The notes beneath the pieces were generated by a model. It was not told the DNA's origin. It did not search any database and saw only the letters and a list, made by a program, of their open reading frames with translations. A stretch of 64,000 nt of DNA, taken from NCBI GenBank assembly GCA_900318205.1, contig ONJS01000004.1, positions 62,001 to 126,000 of the forward strand. Direction: 5' to 3'. Source of the DNA: an uncultured Prevotellaceae bacterium. GTDB lineage: Bacteria > Bacteroidota > Bacteroidia > Bacteroidales > Muribaculaceae. Positions 1 through 8,799 of this stretch are shown one piece after another. The position numbers and the translations under genes were made by a program. Every line of letters begins with the position of its first letter. Within the stretch, counting starts at the first letter, position 1.

Positions 1-1
1 C

Positions 2-457
2 ATCCCACGGTACACTCTCAACGGAGCGTCTATCGACTACAATCTCTATAAGACCATCTCCTTTGGCGAGTTCCCCATCCGAGCTGCGCTGGTGTATCCG
101 CCACTGCAGTCGATGTTCGAGAACCGCATGACCGACATGATAGCCCAGCAGACGCGCCTGCGTGTCATTGACGGCCGCAATGCCGACCTGCACATGGAGG
201 GCGAGATCACCAACTACCAGTTGTCGCCCCAGGCTGTCGGCGAGGATGCATACGCCAGCCAGACGCGCTTGACCATCACTGTCAAGGTAAAGTATGTCAA
301 CAACAAGAACCAGGCGTTGAGCAAGGATCTCTCCTTCAGTGCCTATCGCGACTTCTCGAGCAGCGAGATGCTGACTGATGTGCAGGACGAGTTGTGTAAC
401 CAGATCTGTAAAGACCTGAGTGACCTGATTTTCAATGCCACTCTGGGTGATTGGTAA
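2..457 (+). CDS. lptE: LPS assembly lipoprotein LptE, 5' end missing
   Basis: This is the C-terminal 151 residues of an LptE-like protein; the frame is open from base 2 and the start codon and lipobox lie outside the window. LptE is the outer-membrane lipoprotein that plugs LptD and helps insert lipopolysaccharide. Visible support is the Bacteroidetes-type N-terminal segment GASIDYNLYKTISFGEFPIR, followed by a mixed alpha/beta body (QSMFENRMTD, ITVKVKYVN, ALSKDLSFSAYRDF) and a helical end with DELCNQICKDLSDLIFNAT, which fits this family. The next genes, a small helical protein and secG, form the neighbourhood often seen around lptE in Bacteroidales. Identity rests on pattern and context, not on catalytic residues. 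Confidence 0.8.
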   Translation: MPRYTLNGASIDYNLYKTISFGEFPIRAALVYPPLQSMFENRMTDMIAQQTRLRVIDGRNADLHMEGEITNYQLSPQAVGEDAYASQTRLTITVKVKYVNNKNQALSKDLSFSAYRDFSSSEMLTDVQDELCNQICKDLSDLIFNATLGDW

Positions 458-500
458 CAAGTTAGGAGTTAGAAGTGAGAAGTTAGGAGTGAGGAGTTAT
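458..500. repeat. Intergenic AGTTAGGAGT-type simple repeat
   Basis: Directly after the lptE stop codon are several imperfect copies of AGTTAGGAGT / AGTTAGAAGT. The same family fills the gaps at about 34.44 kb, 41.62 kb and 43.79 kb. It is non-coding and is described further in the findings. Confidence 0.75.
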
Positions 501-575
501 CTTTCCAAGACTATTGGCACGGTGTTTGAAATGTAGAATGTAGGGTCTCGCCTTGGCGTGGCCGCTTGTAATGAA

Positions 576-1346
576 ATGACAATGGCAGCATGGATTGAGG
601 ATCTGAAGCAGATGGCCCAGGATGGCGGCAATGAGGCTTCATTGCAATGGCTCGAGGACAGCACGCAGGCTGCCCCCTATTGCGTGTTGCCGGCATTGCT
701 GTACCTCAAGAAGAATGGTGTCAAGGGCAACGAGAAACTGTTGTCCAAACTCGCCATTTCCTTCCCCGACAGGCAGGCGTTGGCGCTCTTGCTCAGCCAG
801 GAGGCCGATGCCCTCGCTGCTTTTTATCCGCCTGAAGCCAAGCCCGAAACGCCCGACACCGTCACTACCATCGACCGCTTCCTGGACAACTACGGCAAAA
901 CGAGCCCCAGCGAGGTGGAAGCCATCAGCCGAGCCATCTTCAATCCCCAGCCTGATTATGCCGACGTACTGGCAGCACAGGAAAAAGAAGAAGGTGGAGC
1001 AGAACTCACGGGAGGCGACTCACAGGACAAACTCATCAACCAGTTTATTGCCGAGCAGATGCAACTGGGCGAACAGGCGGCACAAACGCCTATCACCAGC
1101 CCTGTCGGAGAAAAAGAGAAAGCCGAAATTGCCGATGACGCCATCAATGATCCTACCAAAATTGATGACTCCATGCTGAGCGAAAGTCTCGCCAAAATGT
1201 ACATCGCCCGACACAAATATTCACAGGCTCTTGAAATTATTAAGCGATTAAATTTGAATTATCCAGAAAATAGTATTTACTTTGCAGACCAAATTCGGTT
1301 TTTGACCAAATTGGTCTTAAATGAGACACTAAACGACAAAAAATAA
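576..1346 (+). CDS. Conserved helical protein between lptE and secG (TPR-like)
   Basis: A predicted cytoplasmic protein of 256 residues with no signal peptide or membrane segment. The C-terminal stretch SLAKMYIARHKYSQALEIIK followed by RLNLNYPENSIYFADQIRFL looks like one tetratricopeptide-type helix pair; the middle is acidic and probably disordered (AQEKEEGGAELTGGDSQDK). Proteins of this kind sit between lptE and secG in many Bacteroidales genomes, but no function is established from this sequence. The frame is open from a GTG at 558; the ATG at 576 (or 582) is preferred because the earlier codons look like spacer. It ends 6 bases before secG, so the two are probably cotranscribed. Confidence 0.7.
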   Translation: MTMAAWIEDLKQMAQDGGNEASLQWLEDSTQAAPYCVLPALLYLKKNGVKGNEKLLSKLAISFPDRQALALLLSQEADALAAFYPPEAKPETPDTVTTIDRFLDNYGKTSPSEVEAISRAIFNPQPDYADVLAAQEKEEGGAELTGGDSQDKLINQFIAEQMQLGEQAAQTPITSPVGEKEKAEIADDAINDPTKIDDSMLSESLAKMYIARHKYSQALEIIKRLNLNYPENSIYFADQIRFLTKLVLNETLNDKK

Positions 1347-1352
1347 GAAAAA

Positions 1353-1748
1353 ATGTACACTATTTTAGCAATTCTGATTTTGATTGCATCGATTCTGTTG
1401 ATCGGTGTTATCCTTATTCAAAAATCCAAAGGTGGCGGTCTCGCTGCCAACGTGAACAACTACAACCAGTTCATGGGTGTTCGCAAGACCACCGATTTCG
1501 TAGAGAAGGCAACTTGGTGCCTGGCAGCATTTATCTGCGCCGCCAGCATCGCTTCGGCTTTTGTAACTGCCCCCAGCATCATTGAGCACGCTCCTCAAAT
1601 CAAGAAGCTGCCCACCAGCGAGACTCAGGCTCCCAACTTCGGCACTCAGGCCGAGGAGGCTCCTGCAGCTGCAGCTGCTCCCGCAACCGATGGCAAGGTT
1701 ACCGTACCTGCTAAGGAGAGCGCTCCTGCCAAGCCCGAAGGCAAGTAA
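1353..1748 (+). CDS. secG: Preprotein translocase subunit SecG
   Basis: SecG is the small accessory membrane subunit of the SecYEG channel. The 131-residue protein has a first transmembrane helix at residues 1-22 (MYTILAILILIASILLIGVI), the conserved turn LIQKSKGGGLAANVNNYNQF with the Gly-rich SKGGGL motif, and a second helix near residues 50-70 (TWCLAAFICAASIASAFV). A tail of about 50 residues rich in Ala, Pro and Glu follows; such extensions are common in Bacteroidetes SecG. The ATG at 1353 lies 6 bases after the upstream stop, and a strong hairpin at 1780-1828 ends the unit. Confidence 0.93.
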   Translation: MYTILAILILIASILLIGVILIQKSKGGGLAANVNNYNQFMGVRKTTDFVEKATWCLAAFICAASIASAFVTAPSIIEHAPQIKKLPTSETQAPNFGTQAEEAPAAAAAPATDGKVTVPAKESAPAKPEGK

Positions 1749-1779
1749 TTACAATCGCATCTGTAACCAACTTTTAGAG

Positions 1780-1835
1780 GATGCGGTATGTCGTATCCGC
1801 ATCGCAGCGGAACAAGACATACCGCATCTTTTTAT
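1780..1835 (+). terminator. Rho-independent terminator after secG
   Basis: Arms GATGCGGTATGTC (1780-1792) and GACATACCGCATC (1816-1828) are perfect complements, with a small inner TCCGC/GCGGA pairing, and are followed by TTTTTATT. It closes the lptE-secG unit and lies just before the next gene's start at 1845, which argues against the longer upstream start at 1788 inside the hairpin. Confidence 0.85.
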
Positions 1836-1844
1836 TGTCCTGCT

Positions 1845-2819
1845 ATGAAGATGACATTATTATATATCATATTGGCTGCCCTCATGACGGCTTGTGGTAA
1901 TACGAATGCGACCTCCACCACCGAGGCCACTAACGACTCGACCGCGACGACATCAACGACGGCCGGGAAGGTACAGTTTGACGGCAATGCAGCCCTCAAC
2001 TTGGCGCAGCAGCAATGCGCCTTCGGCCCGCGCGTGCCCGGCACTCCCGCCCACGCCAAGTGTGCCGAATGGCTCACTACGACCTTGAAGGCTTCATGCG
2101 ACACGGTCATGGTGCAGACGGGTACAGTCCAGACGGCCAAGTCGGGACCGATGGGCATCAAGAACATCATTGGCATCATCAATCCCGATGCCAGCCAGCG
2201 ACTGTTGCTGCTCGCCCATTGGGACACACGCCCCTGGGCTGACAACGACCCCGATGCCGCTAACCACAACAAGCCCGTGATGGGTGCCAACGACGGCGCC
2301 AGTGGTGTGGCAGTGCTTCTGCAATTGGCTCACCAGCTCAAGCAGGCAGGTACCACCTTGGGCATTGATATTGTACTGGTCGATGTCGAAGACATGGGCG
2401 AGAACGACAACGAGGACTCATGGGGACTGGGCACTCAGTTCTGGGCCGAGCACCCTCACAAGAGCGGTTACAAGCCCGTGTTCGGTATCCTGCTCGACAT
2501 GGTGGGCTCAAGCGATGCCACCTTCACCCGCGAGTACTACTCGACGCAATATGCTGGCGGCTTTGTTGACCTCGTGTGGAACTGTGCAGCAGGCAATCAC
2601 TTTATCAACGCCCAGGGCGGCGCTGTGACCGATGACCACATCTTCGTCAACCGTGCCGGCATCCCTTGCGTCGATATCATCGACCTGCGTTCCGACAGCG
2701 ACACGGGCTTCTGCCCCGAGTGGCACACCATCCATGACACGATGGACGCCATCAACCCTGCCACCCTCACCGAGGTCGGTCAGACCCTCCTGAACGTCAT
2801 CGCCGAACTCGAGAAATAA
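1845..2819 (+). CDS. M28-family lipoprotein, glutaminyl-peptide cyclotransferase-like
   Basis: A 324-residue exported zinc enzyme. It starts with a lipoprotein signal: hydrophobic LLYIILAALMTAC with the lipid-accepting Cys at residue 17. The fold is an M28 aminopeptidase-like zinc hydrolase: LLLAHWDTRPW supplies the His-x-Asp zinc ligands, MGANDGASGVAVLLQLA the bridging Asp, DVEDMGENDNED the acidic residues, and later AVTDDHIFVNRAGIPCVDII and CPEWHTIHDTMD supply His residues. The WADND and VEDMGEND segments are closer to glutaminyl cyclases than to ordinary aminopeptidases. Such enzymes convert N-terminal glutamine into pyroglutamate on exported proteins. The start at 1845 is chosen because it gives a clean lipoprotein signal. 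A hairpin at 2842-2868 follows. Aminopeptidase activity remains possible. Confidence 0.82.
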   Translation: MKMTLLYIILAALMTACGNTNATSTTEATNDSTATTSTTAGKVQFDGNAALNLAQQQCAFGPRVPGTPAHAKCAEWLTTTLKASCDTVMVQTGTVQTAKSGPMGIKNIIGIINPDASQRLLLLAHWDTRPWADNDPDAANHNKPVMGANDGASGVAVLLQLAHQLKQAGTTLGIDIVLVDVEDMGENDNEDSWGLGTQFWAEHPHKSGYKPVFGILLDMVGSSDATFTREYYSTQYAGGFVDLVWNCAAGNHFINAQGGAVTDDHIFVNRAGIPCVDIIDLRSDSDTGFCPEWHTIHDTMDAINPATLTEVGQTLLNVIAELEK

Positions 2820-2841
2820 CTCATCCCACGATAAAGAAAAA

Positions 2842-2875
2842 CTCCCGCCAAGTAACTCTTAGCGGGAGATTTTTG
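2842..2875 (+). terminator. Terminator after the M28 lipoprotein gene
   Basis: CTCCCGC (2842-2848) pairs with GCGGGAG (2862-2868), followed by ATTTTTG. It lies between two convergent genes and could serve both. Confidence 0.75.
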
Positions 2876-2908
2876 TGCTGAATTAGCACTATTGTTCTGA
2901 AATAAGAT

Positions 2909-5173
2909 TTAATCCTTGCTGAGGAGGACACCTATCAGGACAGTCACATCATCGATGCTGACACGGCCATCGGTATTGATATCGGTACAAATGGGACAGC
3001 CGGAGTCCGTATCACTCAACAGGCAACTGATGAGGGCTGTCACGTCAGAGATACTGATCTGGCCATCATGGTCAACGTCTCCAATTTCAAAGGTGTGGTA
3101 ATGCTCCCAAATGTACGCCATGCCTGCCAGGGCATCTATCTTGCCGCTGCCAAAGTGGGTGGCGTTGGCGCCCTCGGTGACCCAAGCGTCGCGGATGGCG
3201 GTCTCACGCATGATGTCCTTGATCTCGCTCAGGGTGAACGTCTTGCCACATTCGGCGCCAACCTGCATCCACAGGGCGACGATGCCGGCGACTGCCGGGG
3301 TGCACATTGAGGTGCCTGACATCCTGCCGTAAGGGTAAGTCGGGTGGTTGATGACCATCTCATCGTAGTCATCGCCGTGGTTCACATTGTGGTTGAAGGC
3401 CGAGATGATGTCCTCGCCAGGTGCCGTAATCCAGGGATGCATCGTGCCCAAGGGGCCCATACCCTCAAGGGCATAGCAGGAGAAATCCGAGATATCACCC
3501 AACTCGTTGCTGCCCTCACGCGTGCGGGTCACATAGGAGCCCACCGAGATGACCTGCGGATAGCAGGCGTTGGCAAACACGCTCATGTCATCAGTACCCA
3601 GTGTCCACGTGTGGTCCTCGGTAGTGAGATGGTTGTCAAAGTAAGTGAACGTGCCACATGACCACATGTCGATGATGTCAGAACTGCCCCCGATGGGATA
3701 CACCTCGACGGCGAGCGTGTAATTGTTGCTGATCAGACCATTGGGCGTGAGTAGGAGAACCTGTTTGCGGTTATTGGCGGTCATGTAGTTATAGTAGATG
3801 CGCACCTGAGCCTTGCCAGCGCCGCCACTACCCGTGAAGTAGTCATCGACTTGAAGGGTTTTGTTCCCGTCATCGTTGGTGAAACTATAGGTGTCCACGA
3901 GTTCACCTGTCGCCTTGTCCAGCACCAGGATGTTCACGCCGATGCCAGTCGCATCGGTGGCGCGGGTAAAGGCATCGGCAATGTATTCACCCTTATAGTA
4001 CAGCCACCCGGCATCATAGACGATGGGGCTGGAGCAGACGATGGTTCCCAGCGGGGCTTCGCTTGACGCGCTGCCCGAAACATAGACGCCACCTGGCTCA
4101 CCGCCGCTATGGCCGGCATTGTTGCCCGTAGCAAAGACGCAGATGCGGTTAGGATGTTCTTCACCGAAGAGTTGCGAGATGACCTCGGCCTGGGTACCAC
4201 CACCGTCGCGGTTATAGACAAAATCGCCATAACTGTTGCTCACGACCAAGGGCTTGCCGACGCTGTCGGCATAACTGCACATCCGCCTGAAGGCATTGGC
4301 AATGCGAGCCGCGCCCATGCCATTGATACCGCACAAAAACAACTCTGCTCCCGGAGCCATACCGCCGTAGGTGGCGTTCTCGTGGTCGTCGGTTACGGTG
4401 ATATCCATGCCGTTGACCATCACACTGGAACCGCCGGCAATGGCGCTCGTGTGGGAGCCGTGATCGGTATTGGTGATGCCATCGTTGGGCAAGGGACCGG
4501 TGCCGTAGTATTCCACCGTTTGGCCGTTATAGACGTAGGCCCGCTTGAATCGGGGATTGCCGTCCTTGTCCTTGAAGGCAATGTGGTCATAGTCGATGCC
4601 GCGGTCGATGACACCCAGAATAACACCGCGACCGTCATATCCCTTGGGCAGACCTGCAGCCATGGCAGCAGCCGAATAGTTGAGCACGTCACCAACGTTG
4701 GTCGCCTTACGCGCCTCGTCGGTCGCCAATTGCATGACAGGTGAGACTTCTATCCCAGTCACCTCCTCGAAGGCAGCAACATCGTGAATCTTGTCCACAG
4801 GCAGCAATGCCGTGAGCAAACCGTTCTGGAAGCGGCTCTCGATGATGACACCCAAGGCTTCCATCATGCCGATGGCTTCATCACTTGCCACATGCACAAA
4901 GGACGAGATGTACACCTTGCCGTCAATCGTATCGGGCGTAACATACGGACGTTCAACAGCCTTGAGCATCAGCGGCTGGCCCGGCACGTTCATTCGAGTA
5001 ACCGGCTCTTTGTCAAAACTCAGGTTGCCCTGCAGTTCGTCCAGGAACATCTGGGTAGATATCGACAGTTTGTTGTTGGCAGACGCCACTCCATCATTAG
5101 CCATGGTAACGCTTGGACATGCCATTGTCAAGAGTAAGGTCGTCAATAATAAATACTTAGTAATCAGGTTCAT
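2909..5173 (-). CDS. Secreted subtilisin-family (S8) serine peptidase with C-terminal dockerin-like doublet
   Basis: A 754-residue secreted protease. Residues 1-25 form a signal peptide (KYLLLTTLLLTMACPSVTMA). The catalytic triad is visible as Asp190 in VILGVIDRGIDYDH, His238 in DHGSHTSAIAGG and Ser622 in RMSGTSMCTPAVAGIVALW; a long insertion lies between His and Ser. Residues about 697-754 hold two dockerin type I-like repeats, GDVDHDGQISISDVTALIS and DINTDGRVSIDDVTVLIGVLL, each with the Asp-x-Asp/Asn-x-Asp-Gly calcium loop. An N-terminal region of about 160 residues before the catalytic domain may act as a propeptide. The gene is alone on its strand, with a TATCTTTG promoter box at 5215-5222. 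It belongs to the dockerin set spread through this window. Catalytic identity is clear; the substrate is unknown. Confidence 0.92.
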   Translation of the reverse strand: MNLITKYLLLTTLLLTMACPSVTMANDGVASANNKLSISTQMFLDELQGNLSFDKEPVTRMNVPGQPLMLKAVERPYVTPDTIDGKVYISSFVHVASDEAIGMMEALGVIIESRFQNGLLTALLPVDKIHDVAAFEEVTGIEVSPVMQLATDEARKATNVGDVLNYSAAAMAAGLPKGYDGRGVILGVIDRGIDYDHIAFKDKDGNPRFKRAYVYNGQTVEYYGTGPLPNDGITNTDHGSHTSAIAGGSSVMVNGMDITVTDDHENATYGGMAPGAELFLCGINGMGAARIANAFRRMCSYADSVGKPLVVSNSYGDFVYNRDGGGTQAEVISQLFGEEHPNRICVFATGNNAGHSGGEPGGVYVSGSASSEAPLGTIVCSSPIVYDAGWLYYKGEYIADAFTRATDATGIGVNILVLDKATGELVDTYSFTNDDGNKTLQVDDYFTGSGGAGKAQVRIYYNYMTANNRKQVLLLTPNGLISNNYTLAVEVYPIGGSSDIIDMWSCGTFTYFDNHLTTEDHTWTLGTDDMSVFANACYPQVISVGSYVTRTREGSNELGDISDFSCYALEGMGPLGTMHPWITAPGEDIISAFNHNVNHGDDYDEMVINHPTYPYGRMSGTSMCTPAVAGIVALWMQVGAECGKTFTLSEIKDIMRETAIRDAWVTEGANATHFGSGKIDALAGMAYIWEHYHTFEIGDVDHDGQISISDVTALISCLLSDTDSGCPICTDINTDGRVSIDDVTVLIGVLLSKD

Positions 5174-5214
5174 GAAGGTAAAGACATTTTGGTTATTATC
5201 TATTCTCGGGTGTA

Positions 5215-5222
5215 CAAAGATA
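5215..5222 (-). promoter_or_regulatory. Bacteroidetes-type -7 box for the S8 peptidase
   Basis: TATCTTTG on the minus strand matches TAnnTTTG, 42 bases before the start codon. No clear TTTG -33 box is seen. Confidence 0.55.
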
Positions 5223-5297
5223 CAACACCTTTTTCATTGCTCAACAATCTTTTGAACCTTTTATCTTAAAGATTAGGTTTTTATCACTAAGAATCGC

Positions 5298-5305
5298 TAA
5301 CTTTG
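5298..5305 (+). promoter_or_regulatory. -7 box for the prolyl oligopeptidase
   Basis: TAACTTTG matches TAnnTTTG. It implies a leader of roughly 85 bases before the ATG at 5396. The -33 position is weak. Confidence 0.55.
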
Positions 5306-5395
5306 CAGCAATGAAATGCTTACTGCAGGCGTTTGGCTCCCGTTCAGACGCCAGCATATCACGACAATTAACTACAACCAATAAAGTATCAACCA

Positions 5396-7513
5396 ATGAG
5401 AAAAGAAAGGATTTTACTCATGAGCGCATTGATTGCAGCGTCGGCTGTGACAACACAGGCTCGCATCAACTATCCCGACACACGTCGCGTGGATAGTGTG
5501 GACACTTACTTCGGCACTAAGGTGCCTGACCCTTACCGCTGGCTTGAGGATGACCGTAGCGCCGAGACCGAGGCGTGGGTCGCCGCCCAGAACAAGGTAA
5601 CCCAGAACTACCTTAACAAGATTCCCTTCCGCAAGGATGTGAAGAAACGCATTACCGAGCTCGCCAACTACGAGAAGATGGGTGCTCCCTTCAAGGTGAA
5701 GGACAAATTTTACTTCTTCAAGAACAACGGCCTGCAGAACCAGAGCGTCCTCTACGAGTATGACAAGAACGGCAACCACAAGATGGTGCTCGACCCCAAC
5801 ACACTGAGCGACGACGGCACCGTGGCTCTGCAGCAGCTGGACTTTTCCAACGACGGCCGCTACCTGGCCTATGTCATCACCCGCAGCGGCAGTGACTGGA
5901 ACGAGATTTTTGTGAAGGACCTCAAGGAGGACAAGGTACTCGATGACCACATCGTCTGGGCCAAGTTCACCGACGCCCAGTGGCTGGGTGACGGCTTCTT
6001 CTACAGCGGCTATGACGCTCCCGAGGACGCCAAATCGTCCAAGAACGAGTTCCAAAAGGTGTATTACCACAAGCTGGGAACCCCTCAGAGCGAGGACTAT
6101 ATCGAGTATCAGGACAAGAGCGAACCGCTGCACTTCCATCAGGTGAGCGTCACCGAGGACGAGCGCTACGTCATCCTGTGGAAGAGCGATGCCGAGGGCA
6201 ACGATATCTATATCAAGGACCTCAAGGACCGCAACCCGCACTATGTGCAGCTGATTGGCGGCATGAAGTATGAGCGCGGCATCATCGGTATCGACAACGG
6301 CAAGATCTATGTGATGACCAACGAGAATGCCCCCAAGGGCAAGATCGTCACCTATGATGCCAACACTTTGTCTCCCGCCAGCTGCGCCGAGTTCATCCCC
6401 GAGCAGGAATTCGTTCTCTCGGGTGCCCAAATGGCTGACCACAAGTTCATCCTCACCTATGACAAGGACGCTTCTAACCATCCTTACCTGTATGACCTGA
6501 ACGGCAAGCTCATCCGCGAGATTGAACTGCCCACCTATGGCTCGGTAGGCTTCAGCTGCAAGAAGACCGCCAAGGAGGTCTTCTACAGCTTCACCAGCTA
6601 CACCTTCCCCGGCGCTATCTACAAGTATGACCTGGAGACCGGCAAGAGCGAACTGTTCTTCCAACCCAAGGTGAACCTCAAGAGTGAGGACTATGTCACC
6701 GAGCAGGTCTTCTTCAACAGCAAGGACGGCACACGCATCCCCATGTTCCTGGTATATAAGAAAGGCTTGAAGCGTGACGGCCAGCGTCCCACCTTCCTCT
6801 ATGGTTACGGCGGCTTCAACGTCAGCCTGAATCCCGGTTTCACCTACACCCGCACGCTGTTTGCCATGCTGGATTGCGGCGGTATCTGCGCCTATGTCAA
6901 CCTGCGCGGTGGCGGCGAATACGGCGAGGAGTGGCACCAGGCAGGTACCAAGATGAACAAGCAGAACGTGTTTGACGACTTCATCGCCGCTGCCGAGTGG
7001 CTCATCAGCAACAACTACACCAACCCCAAGAAGCTGGCTTGCAACGGTGCCAGCAACGGCGGTCTGCTCGTCGGCGCAGTCGTTAACCAGCGTCCCGACC
7101 TGTTTGCCGCTGCCGTACCCCAGGTGGGTGTAATGGATATGCTGCGTTACCACGAGTTCACCATCGGTTGGAACTGGGCTCCCGACTACGGCCGCAGCGA
7201 CGACAGTCCCGAGATGTTCCGCTACCTGCGTGGCTACTCGCCCCTGCACAACATCAAGAACGACGGCACCCGCTACCCCGCCATCATGGTGACCACCGGT
7301 GACCACGATGACCGCGTCGTGCCCGCCCACAGCTTCAAGTATGCCGCCGAACTGCAGCACTGCAACACCGGCGACCAGCCCAAGCTCATCCGCATCGACA
7401 GCAAGGCTGGCCATGGCCACAGCAAGCCCATCAGCAAGATCATCGACGAGTACACCGACATCCAATCGTTCATCATGTACAACCTGGGCGTCAAGTACAA
7501 ATACAAAAAGTAA
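5396..7513 (+). CDS. Prolyl oligopeptidase family protein (S9A)
   Basis: A 705-residue serine peptidase that cleaves short peptides after proline. A signal peptide (ILLMSALIAASAVTTQA) suggests a periplasmic location. The N-terminal segment YFGTKVPDPYRWLEDDRSAE is the family hallmark; a beta-propeller follows to about residue 430, then the alpha/beta hydrolase domain. The triad is Ser553 in NGASNGGLLVGAV, Asp at about 639 in TTGDHDDRVVPAHS and His673 in KAGHGHSKP. The length equals the family norm. It has its own promoter box at 5298-5305 and a strong terminator at 7540-7576, so it is monocistronic. It carries no dockerin, unlike the adjacent subtilisin gene. Confidence 0.94.
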   Translation: MRKERILLMSALIAASAVTTQARINYPDTRRVDSVDTYFGTKVPDPYRWLEDDRSAETEAWVAAQNKVTQNYLNKIPFRKDVKKRITELANYEKMGAPFKVKDKFYFFKNNGLQNQSVLYEYDKNGNHKMVLDPNTLSDDGTVALQQLDFSNDGRYLAYVITRSGSDWNEIFVKDLKEDKVLDDHIVWAKFTDAQWLGDGFFYSGYDAPEDAKSSKNEFQKVYYHKLGTPQSEDYIEYQDKSEPLHFHQVSVTEDERYVILWKSDAEGNDIYIKDLKDRNPHYVQLIGGMKYERGIIGIDNGKIYVMTNENAPKGKIVTYDANTLSPASCAEFIPEQEFVLSGAQMADHKFILTYDKDASNHPYLYDLNGKLIREIELPTYGSVGFSCKKTAKEVFYSFTSYTFPGAIYKYDLETGKSELFFQPKVNLKSEDYVTEQVFFNSKDGTRIPMFLVYKKGLKRDGQRPTFLYGYGGFNVSLNPGFTYTRTLFAMLDCGGICAYVNLRGGGEYGEEWHQAGTKMNKQNVFDDFIAAAEWLISNNYTNPKKLACNGASNGGLLVGAVVNQRPDLFAAAVPQVGVMDMLRYHEFTIGWNWAPDYGRSDDSPEMFRYLRGYSPLHNIKNDGTRYPAIMVTTGDHDDRVVPAHSFKYAAELQHCNTGDQPKLIRIDSKAGHGHSKPISKIIDEYTDIQSFIMYNLGVKYKYKK

Positions 7514-7539
7514 CTGAATTAGATTCAGTTAATAACACA

Positions 7540-7582
7540 AGAAGAGGGAGCACCGCAATTTGGTGCTCCCTCTTCTATTTAT
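7540..7582 (+). terminator. Terminator after the prolyl oligopeptidase gene
   Basis: AGAAGAGGGAGCACC (7540-7554) and GGTGCTCCCTCTTCT (7562-7576) are perfect 15-base arms around a 7-base loop, followed by ATTTATATT. It may also serve the convergent lipoprotein gene. Confidence 0.88.
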
Positions 7583-7608
7583 ATTAAGTTTAATGTGAAT
7601 TCAGCTGT

Positions 7609-8169
7609 TTAGAGGCCAACGTTAGTGGTAGCCACGGCTGCTCCGCTAGCAGAAATATCATAGCCGAACATCATGCCATCCTTCTTGGACAATAAATCGA
7701 TAATTTTGGCAGCACGAACGCCTTTGCTTTGACTAACGATCTTGGGAGTGGTATTACCTTTTGACGTGCCATTAACGATAACATCGTTCACAAGCGTGAT
7801 AATCACGTCATATTTCTCCTTTGTCAGCTCGACTCCGCTCTTCATCTTAATGCCGAACTTCACGCCGACAGTTGACGGCAGATTCTTGACGGTCACCTTT
7901 TTGGTCCACGTGGTGGAAGTGACGGTTTCGGTAATGGTTTTGCCATCGGAATCCTTGTAGCTCATGGTCAAGTCACAGAGGTCGAGAACATCCTGCGAGA
8001 AGTATGCAGTAGCCTCATAGAGTACGCTTTTGCTCGTGGGCTCGCTGGGACCGCTGGGGCCGCCGGGCTCGCTGGGGCCGCTAGGTCCGCTGGGCTCGTC
8101 ACCGCCACAACTTGCAAGGGTGAGGGCTGCCATCAGGACCAGCACACTCATGTAAAAGAACTTCTTCAT
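7609..8169 (-). CDS. Small lipoprotein with Pro/Gly/Ser linker
   Basis: A 186-residue predicted lipoprotein of unknown function. The signal ends in a lipobox with Cys21 (LMAALTLASC), followed by an acidic GGDEPSG and a low-complexity linker of PSGPSEP/GGPSGPSEP repeats (residues about 25-45). The rest is a beta-rich domain (VLYEATAYFSQDVLDL, TWTKKVTVKNLP) with no recognised motif. It is the last of four genes read in the same direction from 10303; a 61-base gap separates it from the upstream gene. Base composition looks more AT-rich than the housekeeping genes. It is presumably anchored facing the periplasm or surface. Confidence 0.7.
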   Translation of the reverse strand: MKKFFYMSVLVLMAALTLASCGGDEPSGPSGPSEPGGPSGPSEPTSKSVLYEATAYFSQDVLDLCDLTMSYKDSDGKTITETVTSTTWTKKVTVKNLPSTVGVKFGIKMKSGVELTKEKYDVIITLVNDVIVNGTSKGNTTPKIVSQSKGVRAAKIIDLLSKKDGMMFGYDISASGAAVATTNVGL

Positions 8170-8230
8170 AATTTTGATTTTGATTTTTTTAAAAAATAAT
8201 TTTAGGTGTATAATTGTTTGTTAATCACTA

Positions 8231-8722
8231 TCAGTTATTGCCAGTGTAATTGATGATTACCTTCTGGGTAGCAATGGACTTGTCGATATTGAGTCCGGAA
8301 CGCTTGCAAGTCATATCAACATTGTAATCCCAGTTAAACTGGTTCTTTGCTTGCGTCTTGTCAAGGTTATCAAGCTTTACCTTGAAAGCATTAACCTTGG
8401 CAATCATATCGTCAAATTTCTTCTTGGCATTTTCATCTTCACGATTCAGGACCTCATTCTGATTTTTACTATTGAAGTTTACAGTCCATGAATCGACATT
8501 GAGAATACTGCTGAGCTCATTACGGAGGGCTTGATAATTAGCTTCGGCTTGAGCCGCGGCTTCCGGATTGGCGGTTATACTATGTGTCTCACTGTTAACT
8601 TTGCATTCAAAGCCATAGATAGCAGATACGGGCTCTTTATCCTCCTTACCGCACGAAGTTAAGTTAACACTCAGTAATGCAACGCACACGATGGCAGCTG
8701 CAGCAAATAAGAATTTCTTCAT
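8231..8722 (-). CDS. Small lipoprotein of unknown function
   Basis: A 163-residue predicted lipoprotein: signal AAAAIVCVALLSVNLTSC with the lipobox Cys at residue 24, then GKEDKEP. The mature part is charged and largely helical in its centre (EAAAQAEANYQALRNELSSI, ENAKKKFDDMIAKVNAFKVK), ending in a beta segment (QKVIINYTGNN). It resembles many unassigned Bacteroidales cell-envelope lipoproteins. It lies between two other exported proteins in a same-strand group whose first gene is an AraC-type regulator. No function can be assigned. Confidence 0.7.
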   Translation of the reverse strand: MKKFLFAAAAIVCVALLSVNLTSCGKEDKEPVSAIYGFECKVNSETHSITANPEAAAQAEANYQALRNELSSILNVDSWTVNFNSKNQNEVLNREDENAKKKFDDMIAKVNAFKVKLDNLDKTQAKNQFNWDYNVDMTCKRSGLNIDKSIATQKVIINYTGNN

Positions 8723-8799
8723 TTTTTGATTGTTTTAGATTTAAATAAAAATTAATAATGTGTTTTATTAAAACTGTTTATGATGGTGTTAATACGTGA

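Noticed and set aside
5414-7465. 683-codon open frame on the minus strand
   Set aside because: It lies entirely opposite the prolyl oligopeptidase gene, has low-complexity Val/Leu/Gly composition and no recognisable domain; it is a shadow of the coding strand's codon bias.
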